Counted from the first letter of the stretch, positions 30,796 to 41,389 are shown. The stretch is 64,000 bases of DNA from Schistocerca nitens (GCF_023898315.1 NC_064619.1:485501376-485565375); one strand, 5' to 3'. Numbers and translations are program-made. The notes: generated from the sequence alone by a model not told the origin.

Positions 30796-32218
30796 CACTC
30801 CTGGAAATTGAAATAAGAACAACGTTAATTCATTGTCCCAGGAAGGGGAAACTTTATTGACACATTCCTGGGGTCAGATACATCACATGATCACACTGAC
30901 AGAACCACTGGCACATAGACACAGGCAACAGAGCATGCACAATGTCGGCACTAGTACAGTGTATATCCACCTTTCGCAGCAATGCAGGCTGCTATTCTCC
31001 CATGGAGACGATCGTAGAGATGCTGGATGTAGTCCTGTGGAACGGCTTGCCATGCCATTTCCACCTGGCGCCTCAGTTGGACCAGCGTTCGTGCTGGACG
31101 TGCAGACCGCGAGAGACGACGCTTCATCCAGTCCCAAGCATGCTCAATGGGGGACAGATTCGGAGAGCTTGCTGGCCAGGGTAGTTGACTTACACCTTCT
31201 AGAGCACGTTGGGTGGCACGGGATACATGCGGACGTGCATTGTCCTGTTGGAACAGCAAAGTTCCGTTGCCTGTCTAGTAATGGTAGAACGATGGGTTCG
31301 ATGACGGTTTGGATGTACCGTGCACTATTCAGTGTCCCCTCGACGATCACCAGTGGTGTACGGCCAGTGTAGGAGATCGCTCCCCACACCATGATGCCGG
31401 GTGTTGGCCCTGTGTGCCTCGGTCGTATGCAGTCCTGATTGTGGCGCTCACCTGCACGGCGCCAAACACGCATACGACCATCATTGGCACCAAGGCAGAA
31501 GCGACTCTCATCGCTGAAGACGACACGTCTCCATTCGTCCCTCCATTCACGCCTGTCGCGACACCACTGGAGGCGGGCTGCACGATGTTGGGGCGTGAGC
31601 GGAAGACGGCCTAACGGTGTGCGGGACCGTAGCCCAGCTTCATGGAGACGGTTGCGAATGGTCCTCGCCGATACCCCAGGAGCAACAGTGTCCCTAATTT
31701 GCTGGGAAGTGGCGGTGCGGTCCCCTACGGCACTGCGTAGGATCCTACGGTCTTGGCGTGCATCCGTGCGTCGCTGCGGTCCGGTCCCAGGTTGACGGGC
31801 ACGTGCACCTTCCGCCGACCACTGGCGACAACATCGATGTACTGTGGAGACCTCACGTCCCACGTGTTGAGCAATTCGGCGGTACGTCCACCCGGCCTCC
31901 CGCATGCCCACTATACGCCCTCGCTCAAAGTCCGTCAACTGCACATACGGTTCACGTCCACGCTGTCGCGGCATGCTACCAGTGTTAAAGACTGCGATGG
32001 AGCTCCGTATGCCACGGCAAACTGGCTGACCCTGACGGCGGCGGTGCACAAATGCTGCGCAGCTAGCGCCATTCGACGGCCAACACCGCGGTTCCTGGTG
32101 TGTCCGCTGTGCCGTGCGTGTGATCATTGCTTGTACAGCCCTCTCGCAGTGTCCGGAGCAAGTATGGTGGGTCTGACACACCGGTGTCAATGTGTTCTTT
32201 TTTCCATTTCCAGGAGTG
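30796..32218 (-). mobile_element. Tc1-like element, copy B (frameshifted)
   Basis: A 1423-bp minus-strand copy between TA dinucleotides (30794-30795 and 32219-32220), with the same CACTCCTGGAAAT ends as copies A and C. One extra base in the gene makes it 1 bp longer than they are. Its flanks are unrelated to those of A and C. Confidence 0.95.
30951..31974 (-). pseudogene. Tc1-like transposase, copy B, one-base insertion
   Basis: From the ATG at 31974 the frame follows copies A and C through FSDESRF (first Asp). It then shifts at an extra A in the AAA at 31258-31260, just before the second catalytic block. The downstream frame continues LFQQDNARPHVSR, then SPNLSPIEHAWDWMKRR, so both later acidic residues still exist. 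The usual SPDL has become SPNL. Spacing in the corrected frame is again 32 residues. A single indel in an otherwise near-identical gene points to recent inactivation. Confidence 0.92.
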
Positions 32219-32705
32219 TATAATGGATCAAATCAGACTAAATTCGATCTTCTGAACCTGCATCACTGCCAATGATCTTAATACGGTTCCTCCATTGAAA
32301 CTCGCACGAAATGGGAGACACCGAAACAAGTGATGGGAGATTGGAAAAGAAACAAAAGAAAAAAAAAGATTCTTTGAAACCCAGTTCGGTCTGTTCGCCC
32401 AGAGACACGGCGCCCTGTACCTTGACTTCAGGAAGACATTAGATACGATCCCGCACTTTCGTTAAATGAACAAAATATGAGATTACTGTCAGACCAGAAC
32501 TGAGACTAGATTCAGTACTTCCTTCCAGCAGGAACTCAACATGTTCCCACGCAACACATTTTTAAGAACACAGTTTCAGTAGTACTATTACACTGTTCAC
32601 ACTATTCTTCTTGTGATAGTTAGTCCTCTCCGTGCATTCCAGGTTCACAATTGTAGTTTTTGAATGCCCCTCTCTTCAACAACGTAACTGTCCGTTATTT
32701 GCATG
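32219..32705. other. Weak LINE trace, otherwise unassigned
   Basis: At about 32394-32460 the plus strand reads ALYLDFRKTLDTIPHFR, which resembles RT motif A of a LINE (LDFRKAFDTIPH). No other block is readable nearby, so this is only a trace. Confidence 0.4.
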
Positions 32706-32924
32706 ACAGTAGGACAAAAAGAAATGGCTCTGAGCACTATGGGACTTAACTGCTGAGGTCATCAGTCCCCTAGAACTTAGGACTACTTAACCCTATATAT
32801 GCTAAGGACATCACACACATCCATGCCCGCGTCAGGATTCGAACCTGCGACCGTAGCGGTCGCGCGGTTCCAGACTGTAGCGCCTAGAACCGCGCGGCCA
32901 CTCCTGCCGGCACAGTAGGACAAA
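32706..32924 (-). repeat. tRNA-headed SINE, 13-bp target duplication
   Basis: ACAGTAGGACAAA is duplicated at 32706-32718 and 32912-32924. The 193-bp body (32719-32911) is the standard family on the minus strand, from GAAATGGCTCTGAGCAC to CACTCCTGCCGGC. Confidence 0.95.
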
Positions 32925-34074
32925 TTAAAATATGTGTCCACGTTCTCCTAGTCGAATCAAATCAGCTTGTAACTGTGTCACATTGTAAATTACTCTGGTT
33001 TTTACACTACTGCCAAGTGACAATCAGGAAGGTGACTGATTTGGCAGGTCGAGTGCAGCTCCCTCTCTCTCTCTCTACGTACATGCGTACGCTTATCGCT
33101 GTTCTTACGAGAAAGAAAACGTTATGGACTTTCAGTTAGACAGTTGAAGGATGGGGACAGGGCTTTTTAGGATAATTCCTAATATCAGATTTTTAGTACC
33201 TTGTGTTGTTGAATCACGTGAAAGTCACTGCCTTGATGTAGCAGAGCTGTAGTTGGCATCCGGGACATACATGTCACCTCCCTGCTTCGGTAAAGTTTAC
33301 TGCTTAACACGGTAGGGCTGCCCGTAAACTGGCTCTTGGAGACAGCCAACACATCATTATCTTTCTTGATTTATCATGGTCCTCTCTACTGTTTCAACCA
33401 TCCTTTTACCTCCGAGGTATGTAGCTACTTCACTTCTGACATGCTTAACCATTTAGGCGTAGCCACTGGTGATTTTTTGTGCGGTCCTAGCCGTACAAGA
33501 TGGTCGTGCTTTTTTTAGGTTGTACTGTCACAAATATTATTCTAATCTGTCTTCCAGTTAGTCACAAAAACTTCTAATTTTTTTGCTTATTTCATTCCCA
33601 TCTTCTGAGTGTTGAGTGATCTGTTGTAGAAGAGGTTCTGTTCGTTTCAGCCGAATGGCCCATTAGGCTGGAAGTGGGGCATACGACATTGCCCGTTTTA
33701 ATAATTTTATTGACCATATATTTCACTGGTGGCGCCAGATCTCTAAATTTTTTGCCGCTGCTGGAAATTTTTTTGATACGCACGTAATCGGTCACTCACT
33801 CGGCAGGATGATGTCATGTCATGGTTCATCAATCTCCATTGTACACATGCTGATACTTTTAATCTGGTGTTCATGCAGTATATGTATTTCCTATGAAGTT
33901 TCTATGCTTCTTCTGCGGTCCCGCCTTCAATTAGTCAGTAGCACAGAACCACTGAGCCTTATTGCCTAACTCATGTATGACGGAATTACTTTGTTTCAAT
34001 GAGTGACGAGACATCCAGTCGGGGTACGAAGTTTTCTGTAGACCGTGTGCAAATATAATATGCTGTATCATGTA
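32925..34074. other. Nothing recognised
   Basis: Over 1.1 kb with short frames only. A short CT tract lies at 33061-33075. No domain, repeat partner or RNA gene seen. Confidence 0.4.
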
Positions 34075-34556
34075 AAAGGGGTGGTCAGAAACAGTTTGAA
34101 AAACTTTTAATTGAGTTTCAGGGAAGACTGTGTCGAGAAATAACTGTTAAGAAAAAAAAATCGATAAGTTGCGCAGTTTCGGAGTTAGTTGGTATTGAAT
34201 TTAGCCTACAGGATGTTGTCCGCACAATCTGAAGGGTCCCACCAGCAATGATCCAGTCAAACGTGTTTTTCGTTTGGTGTCGTAAAACCGAACAAGAGTG
34301 CAGTACGGAAGCTAGACATGGGACGCTAGTAAGGACTGAATACGAACCAAAGACTGAGCAGTCTCGTGACAACTGAAGCTAATTAGATCTGGCGGGCGGC
34401 TTGAATATCTGCCCGCCGCGGACTGATTGGCTAACTTCAGTAGCAATTAACTCGGAAACAGCGCAATATATCGACGTTTTTCTTAGAAATTATTTCTCAG
34501 CACAGCCTACCCTGTAATGGCCTTACAGCCTTTTCAGATTGTTTTTGAACACCCTG
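34075..34556. mobile_element. MITE-like element with about 130-bp inverted ends
   Basis: A 482-bp unit lies between TA at 34073-34074 and 34557-34558. The left end (AAAGGGGTGGTCAGAAACAG, then GAGAAATAACTGTTAAGAAA, GTTGCGCAGTTTCGGAGTTA) matches the inverted right end (CAGGGTGTTCAAAAACAATC, GAGAAATAATTTCTAAGAAA, TTGCGCTGTTTCCGAGTTAA). There is no coding capacity. The CAGGGTGTTC terminus and TA target fit a non-autonomous Tc1/mariner derivative. Confidence 0.75.
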
Positions 34557-35019
34557 TACATTCTCCCCTCGATGAAAAGATAGAATCCAATCTTTTGTAT
34601 TTCAGCTGTGAGCCCTGCGCTATTGTTGTTTGTCGAAGGTCTGGTGGAACTAATTGAGTCCTCCTATCATTTGTGGGGCTAAGGAGATACGTAACGAGAC
34701 CCGTTTACTGAGGCGCTCTGTGAACAGTATTACTGGTCACCACAGAAGCTGGCGAAAGTCCCGTTGCAGAACGAGCAACATTTTTTGGGAACACAGGATG
34801 TAGATGACTACGCTAACTTTTATATGGTTGTGAGACAACAGCCCACGTCGTCCACAAATTACATAGGTAACTTTGATGTGACTCAATCTCTCTCTCGCTC
34901 TGTCTTGTCTCTTTCTCTCTCTCTCTCTCTCTGTCGTCATAAGACTCTTTTTGGTGATCCACCATTTCCTCTCGTAAGCTAACCTTTTCGTCTTAAATTA
35001 CCACCTACACCGATCGTCT
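34557..35019. other. Nothing but a CT tract
   Basis: A CT-rich tract at 34887-34932 (CTCTCTCTCTCGCTCTGTCT and following). No gene seen. Confidence 0.4.
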
Positions 35020-35420
35020 TTATTATTTATTTGACATATTCCAGTCTCCCTACTGCTTTTACCTACAACGTTTCCCTCTAGCGCCACTGTCATATCATCT
35101 TGTCCCTTCTTCCATTCCAGGAAAGAGTTTCCCACACATTCCTTTCCTCACCGATTCAGTGGAGAAACTCATTTCATACGCGCACGTACTTTTCAACACT
35201 TTTCTGTAAGGCCGCATTACAGACGAACGTTTCGAATCCCTTGTTTTCCCGTCGATTGTTCTCTTTATCTTTCCTAATCTCCTTTTTATGCCTTTCTTCT
35301 TTAATTTTACTTCAAAAATAGGTAAATTCCTTCATTTTAATAAGCCGTCCCCAGTCTCTATGTTGAGCTTATTTCTAAAACTCATTTCTTCTGCTCCCCG
35401 TTATTCTTCCTTGCTAACAC
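35020..35420 (-). pseudogene. LINE 3' remnant (RTE-like)
   Basis: It resembles the 28.6-29.2 kb LINE at DNA level. TCATCTTGTCCCTTCTTCCA, TTTCCCACACATTCCTTTCC and CACCGATTCAGTGGAGAAAC parallel the C-terminal region there, which reads TCATCCTGTCCCTTCTCC and CTCCGATTCTGCGCAGAAC. No frame survives. Confidence 0.5.
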
Positions 35421-35937
35421 TGAGGATGCGACATTACCGTTAAACTAGTGCCAGTGGAAGATAGGGAAGATTATGAAAAAATATTGTGTGGTACGATGCA
35501 CATACGAAACCTTGCGCGTATTGTCTGACAACCACAGTTTAACCTAAACTGAGTGCGGCTGCTGAATCCTGCACGTGTGCGACTGTTACTAATAATTCAG
35601 AGGGAACGCCGTCCTCTTCTTACAGCAGAAGCATTCCACACATTTGATGCGAGGGGCGGGCCTTCCCCTCGCACAGCCGGAACGCATTCCAGCGCCAGCG
35701 GCTCTCGGAGGGCTTAGCGGCTCCGGCCTGCTGGCGCCAGCGAGTGCCGCCTGCCGCTCGTCTCTACTGGCCTGGCGTGCAGTGGCGTGGCCGATCTGTA
35801 AAACTGCCCGCTGCTGAGCCACTCACGCAGTGCTACTCGAGTTTCCAGCACTCGCGTGGTATGCCCAGGATTCGTCCACCGTTTCTGCAGGTCTCTCAAC
35901 ACGCTGACGTCATGGCACAGTCGGCATTCTAAATATG
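35421..35937. other. GC-rich patch, no gene identified
   Basis: 35590-35900 is clearly richer in G and C than its surroundings, with many CpG. Open frames on both strands run through it, but none has a recognisable domain. It could be a promoter-like or exon-bearing host segment; nothing proves it. Confidence 0.35.
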
Positions 35938-36107
35938 ACACACCGCTCTGATCCCGGCGAAGGTTCAAGTCCTCCCTCGGGCATGTATGTGTGTGTTTGT
36001 CCTTAGGATAATTTAGGTTAAGTAGTGTGTAAGCTTAGGGACTGATGACCTTAGCAGTTAAGTCCCATAAGATTTCACACACATTTGAACATTTGAACAC
36101 ACCGCTC
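35938..36107 (+). repeat. SINE variant with short head, 11-bp target duplication
   Basis: ACACACCGCTC is duplicated at 35938-35948 and 36097-36107. The body keeps a B box (GGTTCAAGTCC) and a tail related to, but distinct from, the main family (TTAGGATAATTTAGGTTAAG, TAAGCTTAGGGACTGATGAC, TTCACACACATTTGAACA). The A box half is missing or diverged. Confidence 0.92.
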
Positions 36108-36278
36108 CATTTAGCTGGACGGATTACTTGACAGCTACGTGGTTTTCTTGCGATTCAACCGTAAGAGCGCAATCACAAATGTGGAATTTTGTTTATGTTC
36201 AAAGATTATAAACTCATAAAGAAGAACGAAGTTTCACCAATACAGTACAATTTTGCTATTTTGTCAAAAACTGACATA
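36108..36278. other. Spacer
   Basis: Short spacer before Tc1-like copy C with nothing recognisable. Confidence 0.35.
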
Positions 36279-37700
36279 CACTCCTGGAAATGGAAAAAAG
36301 AACACATTGACACCGGTGTGTCAGACCCACCATACTTGCTCCGGACACTGCGAGAGGGCTGTACAAGCAATGATCACACGCACGGCACAGCGGACACACC
36401 AGGAACCGCGGTGTTGGCCGTCGAATGGCGCTAGCTGCGCAGCATTTGTGCACCGCCGCCGTCAATGTCAGCCAGTTTGCCGTGGCATACGGAGCTCCAT
36501 CGCAGTCTTTAACACTGGTAGCATGCCGCGACAGCGTGGACGTGAACCGTATGTGCAGTTGACGGACTTTGAGCGAGGGCGTATAGGGGGCATGCGGGAG
36601 GCCGGGTGGACGTACCGCCTAATTGCTCAACACGTGGGGCGTGAGGTCTCCACAGTACATCGATGTTGTCGCCAGTGGTCGGCGGAAGGTGCACGTGCCC
36701 GTCGACCTGGGACCGGACCGCAGCGACGCACGGATGCACGCCAAGACCGTAGGATCCTACGCAGTGCCGTAGGGGACCGCACCGCCACTTCCCAGCAAAT
36801 TAGGGACACTGTTGCTCCTGGGGTATCGGCGAGGACCATTCGCAACCGTCTCCATGAAGCTGGGCTACGGTCCCGCACACCGTTAGGCCGTCTTCCGCTC
36901 ACGCCCCAACATCGTGCAGCCCGCCTCCAGTGGTGTCGCGACAGGCGTGAATGGAGGGACGAATGGAGACGTGTCGTCTTCAGCGATGAGAGTCGCTTCT
37001 GCCTTGGTGCCAATGATGGTCGTATGCGTGTTTGGCGCCGTGCAGGTGAGCGCCACAATCAGGACTGCATACGACCGAGGCACACAGGGCCAACACCCGG
37101 CATCATGGTGTGGGGAGCGATCTCCTACACTGGCCGTACACCACTGGTGATCGTCGAGGGGACACTGAATAGTGCACGGTACATCCAAACCGTCATCGAA
37201 CCCATCGTTCTACCATTCCTAGACCGGCAAGAGAACTTGCTGTTCCAACAGGACAATGCACGTCCGCATGTATCCCGTGCCACCCAACGTGCTCTAGAAG
37301 GTGTAAGTCAACTACCCTGGCCAGCAAGATCTCCGGATCTGTCCCCCATTGAGCATGTTTGGGACTGGATGAAGCGTCGTCTCACGCGGTCTGCACGTCC
37401 AGCACGAACGCTGGTCCAACTGAGGCGCCAGGTGGAAATGGCATGGCAAGCCGTTCCACAGGACTACATCCAGCATCTCTACGATCGTCTCCATGGGAGA
37501 ATAGCAGCCTGCATTGCTGCGAAAGGTGGATATACACTGTACTAGTGCCGACATTGTGCATGCTCTGTTGCCTGTGTCTATGTGCCTGTGGTTCTGTCAG
37601 TGTGATCATGTGATGTATCTGACCCCAGGAATGTGTCAATAAAGTTTCCCCTTCCTGGGACAATGAATTCACGGTGTTCTTATTTCAATTTCCAGGAGTG
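36279..37700 (+). mobile_element. Tc1-like element, copy C (intact, DD32E)
   Basis: 1422 bp between TA dinucleotides (36277-36278 and 37701-37702), with 27-bp CACTCCTGGAAAT... ends as in copy A and an AATAAA at 37638-37643. It is immediately followed by the second composite tRNA-like repeat. Confidence 0.95.
36523..37545 (+). CDS. Tc1-like transposase, copy C (340 aa, intact)
   Basis: The start is the ATG at 36523, which gives MPRQRGREPY. An upstream extension in frame lies in the leader and is not counted. Helix-turn-helix DNA-binding segments fill the first 120 residues. Asp155 (FSDESRF), Asp244 (FQQDNARPH) and Glu277 (SPDLSPIEHVW) form the catalytic triad, with 32 residues between the last two. 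Compared with copy A there are 7 replacements, including V22G-type and R32L-type changes in the first DNA-binding helix region; none touches the triad. Intact termini, gene and polyadenylation signal make this the best candidate for a recently active copy. Confidence 0.93.
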   Translation: MPRQRGREPYVQLTDFERGRIGGMREAGWTYRLIAQHVGREVSTVHRCCRQWSAEGARARRPGTGPQRRTDARQDRRILRSAVGDRTATSQQIRDTVAPGVSARTIRNRLHEAGLRSRTPLGRLPLTPQHRAARLQWCRDRREWRDEWRRVVFSDESRFCLGANDGRMRVWRRAGERHNQDCIRPRHTGPTPGIMVWGAISYTGRTPLVIVEGTLNSARYIQTVIEPIVLPFLDRQENLLFQQDNARPHVSRATQRALEGVSQLPWPARSPDLSPIEHVWDWMKRRLTRSARPARTLVQLRRQVEMAWQAVPQDYIQHLYDRLHGRIAACIAAKGGYTLY

Positions 37701-37769
37701 TATATTTGCTAAGATGGTGTCTGTTCTTTCGGACATGTAATCTCATTCTAACGAGCTGCTTGGTCACCA

Positions 37770-37813
37770 ATGGTATCTGTTCTTTCGGACATGTCCGAAA
37801 GAACAGATACCAT
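37770..37813. repeat. Perfect 44-bp palindrome
   Basis: ATGGTATCTGTTCTTTCGGACA is followed at once by its exact reverse complement with no spacer. Another arm at 37710-37739 could pair with the right half instead. Confidence 0.95.
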
Positions 37814-38037
37814 CTTAGTAAATATACAGTTAAGGCTCACCGGCCACTTGACCATCTTCTTCTCCTGTGCGAATGCGCAAACAGTGCCCCAACTCTTACG
37901 GGAATCGGCAACGCGCCGCGAGTAATGAGTATAATGGGCGGGGGCACTACGAATGCAGTGCGGGATAATACGTTGAGAATGTGGGTTTCGCGGGAGGCGT
38001 GCCAGAGATAAATCCCTGCAGTCGCACTATCCTCTGT

Positions 38038-38111
38038 GTCCTCGGTGGCTCAGATGGATAGAGCGTCTGCCATGTAAGCAAGAGATCCCGGGTTAGAGTC
38101 TCGGTCGGGGC
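38038..38111 (+). repeat. tRNA-like module, threonine-type anticodon, copy 2
   Basis: A box GTGGCTCAGATGG is intact. The B box reads GGTTAGAGTCTC (normal GGTTCGAGTCCC). The anticodon loop CATGTAA gives TGT. SINE-type module rather than a working tRNA gene. Confidence 0.7.
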
Positions 38112-38180
38112 ACACATTTTCATCTGTCCCCGTTGACGTATGTCAACGCCTGTAAGCAGCTAAGTGTGTTCATTTCATTG

Positions 38181-39077
38181 TAAAAACTGATATTTCGAGG
38201 CCGTGGTTGTGTGCAAAATAGGTTGACTCTTACATAGAATATTACAGCAAGCAGCCACTTTTTACAACGCTATTTATTTAAACAGCACCGTTACCGCTTT
38301 CGAACCGACAGGTTCATCTCCAGAATGCTAGTTCACGTTATACATTAGATTTCGCCTTTTGTTTCCCCATCTGACGAAATTTCCTTGCGGTGCTGTTGCA
38401 ATATAACCAAAATGAGATGTGATACGATACAACGTCTTTTTAATGTAATTGCGGCTCACAACGATTTTAAATGATGTAAACAAAATGTCATTATTAAAGG
38501 GCAGATGTTTCGGTTACTTACAAACTTGTTATCTTGCAGCAGCGAAAAATGTATAATGCTCTTTTTGTACATAATGTAAAGCACCACTCTCACACTAAGA
38601 CCTCTTATCACATGGAGGTATGTATACAAAGATGGCGATATTACAACCATAACAATGGCAAAGACTTCTATTCTAAGGGATATGTAACAGTAGAAATTTA
38701 CAAATTGCCTAAGTTCCATTACTTACTATTTATATTGAATGAGAACTGATTAAAATTAAGATGAGCAACTAAAGCAATCACTTATGAAGTGTTCCTGCAG
38801 TGATATTATTTAAATATTATGGTATACATTGGAACAAAAGTAAAAGAAAGGGGAGATGTACATAAATAAATGTTACAACTATGTACATGTTATGGCATAC
38901 ATTGAAGGCGGAATAAAGGGATTCGGATGGATGTTCATCTATATAAATATTACAACAGAGGACATTTCATTGGTTTTCTTGTTTTTACTTGAAATTGTGA
39001 AGCAGGTGAATGGAATTTTGAAGAAAGGCCGCATTGGCTAACTAGGTTTGTTCACTGAGGAGATCTTGTGGTGATTT
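38181..39077. other. No gene; possible Penelope terminal trace
   Basis: At 38298-38335 the inverse strand reads GGAGATGAACCTGTCGGTTC followed by GAAAGCGGTAACGG, a stem-and-GAAA motif like those near the Penelope termini. The rest shows nothing recognisable. Confidence 0.3.
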
Positions 39078-39112
39078 GGTTCAAAATGGCTCTGAGCAAT
39101 ATGGACCTTAAC
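39078..39112 (-). repeat. SINE tail fragment
   Basis: GGTTCAAAATGGCTCTGAGC followed by a few more bases of the SINE tail, minus strand, truncated after about 35 bp. Confidence 0.8.
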
Positions 39113-39189
39113 TTGTTTGGGGCTATGCTTATAATGATACCGAATTCTTTCTTTTAACTGATTCAAGTGGAAATTTTGTGTAGGCAGTT

Positions 39190-40547
39190 CGGTGTGGATC
39201 TAAAATATGCCATCTTATGCTGGTTTGGATGACAAGATGAGCTGTTGATACATGTCAGTGGATGTTGATTTTCTATGAATCTCAAAAGGATGTTTATCGT
39301 TTTTGCTGGTGATTTTTATGACTAGCAAATTGATGCTGTTGTTGGTCTCATGTTCAATGGTGAATTTAATGTTTTTGTGGATGCTACTGAGATTTGCTAC
39401 CAATTTCATCAACATATCTTTTGTAGTAGATGACTTTGCTGGTGATGTGACTGTTAGCTTTAAAAAAGTCTGCTCTAAGTGATTTATGTAAATATGTGCT
39501 AAAATCGGCTGGCTGGGGTGGCCGAGCGGTTCTAGGCGCTACAATCTGGAACCGCGCGACCGCTACGGTCGCAGTTTCGAATCCTGCCTCGGGCATGGAT
39601 GTGTGTGGTGTCCTTAGGTTAGTTAGGTTTAATTAGTTCTAAGTTCTAGGCGACTGATGACCTCAGAAGTTAAGTCGCATAGTGCTCAGAGCCATTTGAG
39701 AGCCAACCTCAGTAGTTAAGTCCCATAGTGCTCAGAGCCATTTGAACCATTTGCTAACATCCCAGCTAGGCTGCTACCCATTGCTAACCAATCTTTCTGT
39801 TTATATATTTTGTTATTAAAAGTAAAGTAATTGTATGACAATACCAAGGTGACTAACTCAATGAGCTCACAGATCTCTGCCAAACTTAGTTTCCTATGTC
39901 TGAGTAGGTTATTTCTGATTATATTTATGGTGTCATTTATAGGGATGTTATTATAAAAATTTACTCTGTCAAGTGATGCAAATCTGCTTGTCGGTGAAAT
40001 GTAAACATCTTTAATTTTGTCAATGAGTTCACATGTGTTCTTAATGGAGAATTTGTTTTCGAAGGTATGGTAGATCTTAAGCAGAGCAAGCACTTTGTTA
40101 TTTAACCTATATGAAGGGCTGTTCATAGAGTTCACAACTGACCTCATAGGGCAGTTTTCCTCATGGGTCTTAGGATGTGACCGGAGCCGAGTTGCTGTAG
40201 GGTTTATGTAAATGCACTTCCCGATTTGTTAGGAGGAAGTTACAATTCTTAAGCGTTTTCTTAATTTTGACTTGAAATTTAGAAGTAGCATCAAAATCTA
40301 ATTCAGTTATGTTGTTCCCATTCAAGAATTGCATGGTTTTGTCAACATAGTCTTTTTCATACATTATTGCTGTACAATTTCTTTTATCAGCTTTGACTAT
40401 TAAAGCTTTACTTTTAGGAAGTTTGGAATTGATACAATTTACAACGTCTAGCTCACTGTTTCTTTGTGAACTATTGTTTTTGAAGTGCTTTGTTATTATT
40501 TTATTGGCTTTGAAGGCTAAAGCATTGGATTCCATGGCAGCACACAT
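39190..40547 (-). pseudogene. Penelope-like reverse transcriptase relic
   Basis: The first part (40547-40170) has KSKALIVKADKRNCTAIMYE, the ADKGN.TV.M block typical of Penelope N-terminal regions. The second (40147-39755) starts MRSVVNSMNSPSYRLNNKV (usual PMRPIVS...P.Y.L) and has SLDRVNFYNNIPINDTI (motif A, Asp present) and LAMGSSLAGMLAN (motif B), where the SINE sits. Past the SINE, 39415-39215 continues LVANLSSIHKNIKFTIEHE and NLLVIKITSKNDKHPFEIHR. The YVDD motif should lie beside the SINE, between 39420 and 39505, but is not readable. Inactive. Confidence 0.78.
39497..39760 (+). repeat. tRNA-headed SINE with doubled tail
   Basis: Target duplication TGCTAAAAT/TGCTAACAT (one mismatch) at 39497-39505 and 39752-39760. 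The body has a full head (GGGTGGCCGAGCGGTTCTAG) and the standard body and tail to CTCAGAGCCATTTGAGAGCC. A second 47-bp tail copy then follows (39702-39748). Confidence 0.88.
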
Positions 40548-40880
40548 GCAATTTCAGTAGATGCAATAAGGCTCTTCAAGTTATTGGCATTAAGTCTGGG
40601 CTCTGTTATGCTTTAGGCCTTTGTTTATGAGAGCAGGTTCATTACTGATGTTAGTTAATAGTTCTGATGTTAGTTAATAGTTCTTTCATGAAACTGATGT
40701 TAGCTATAATGTCATTTTTTGGAGGAGAAGTCACCTTTCTTCATTTTCAAAGTATCAAGTTTTTTCTTATGCCTATACAATATTTTTTGCAGTTTGTTCA
40801 GTGATGTTCTCAATGTATTGTAAGATGTAGGAGAATTGAAGGCTGGTTGTTTGGTAACTGAAACTAGTAATCAAATGTAC

Positions 40881-41389
40881 TGTATTTAATACTTGCAATC
40901 AAGACAATTAAAACATGTGAAAAATAATTTTTTAAGTAATTTATGAGAACATGTCTCATGGAGAACAGCGGTTTTTTTTATTACTTACAAATGAATATGA
41001 ACAGTCACAAACGCAAATTTCTTCCCATTGCGACTGTTCATGTTCATTCTTAATTTTTTTTTTTTGCGTTTTAATAATACGTACGATTGTCCTTCTCCGT
41101 CACATGATGAGGCCAGGTCTTACTAATTTTATATTGCACTGGTGGGGATTCCGAAGTTCTAGCTCTCTGTCAGACAGGAGATTGTTGAATTTCTTACTAC
41201 TAGAGTACTTAGCTCAATTCTTAACCCTAATCAACGAGGCAAAGTCTCCACGAAAATTATTTGGTGTCCTGTTTTGTGACTGTGTATACCGCAGTTAAGC
41301 TGAATAAAAATATACAGGAGAAAATGAATTGAGAAGTAACTATAAGAATTCCAAACTCGTAAAGAAAGCTTCATCAAGTTGTATGATTA
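40881..41389. other. No gene; one hairpin
   Basis: AATGAATATGAACAGTC (40990-41006) and GACTGTTCATGTTCATT (41032-41048) form an inverted pair with one mismatch. A 115-codon frame at 40951-41298 has no domain. Confidence 0.4.

Larger units (their letters stand above)
37701..38180 (+). repeat. Composite tRNA-like repeat, copy 2
   Basis: Same family as 10775-11180, but with an extended 5' part containing a perfect palindrome (37770-37813) and a further inverted match at 37710-37739. It then has GAACAGATACCAT, the GC-rich middle, TCCCTGCAGT, a tRNA-like module and the tail TGTCCCCGTTGACGTATGTC. Confidence 0.8.
39113..40880 (-). mobile_element. Penelope-like relic cut by a SINE
   Basis: A minus-strand reverse transcriptase of Penelope type runs from about 40560 (possibly 40880) to 39113. 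It is interrupted by a 246-bp SINE at 39506-39751. The GIY-YIG part was not found. Confidence 0.75.

Noticed and set aside
36189-36434. 81-codon frame running into Tc1-like copy C
   Set aside because: It crosses the transposon end and has no coherent domain.
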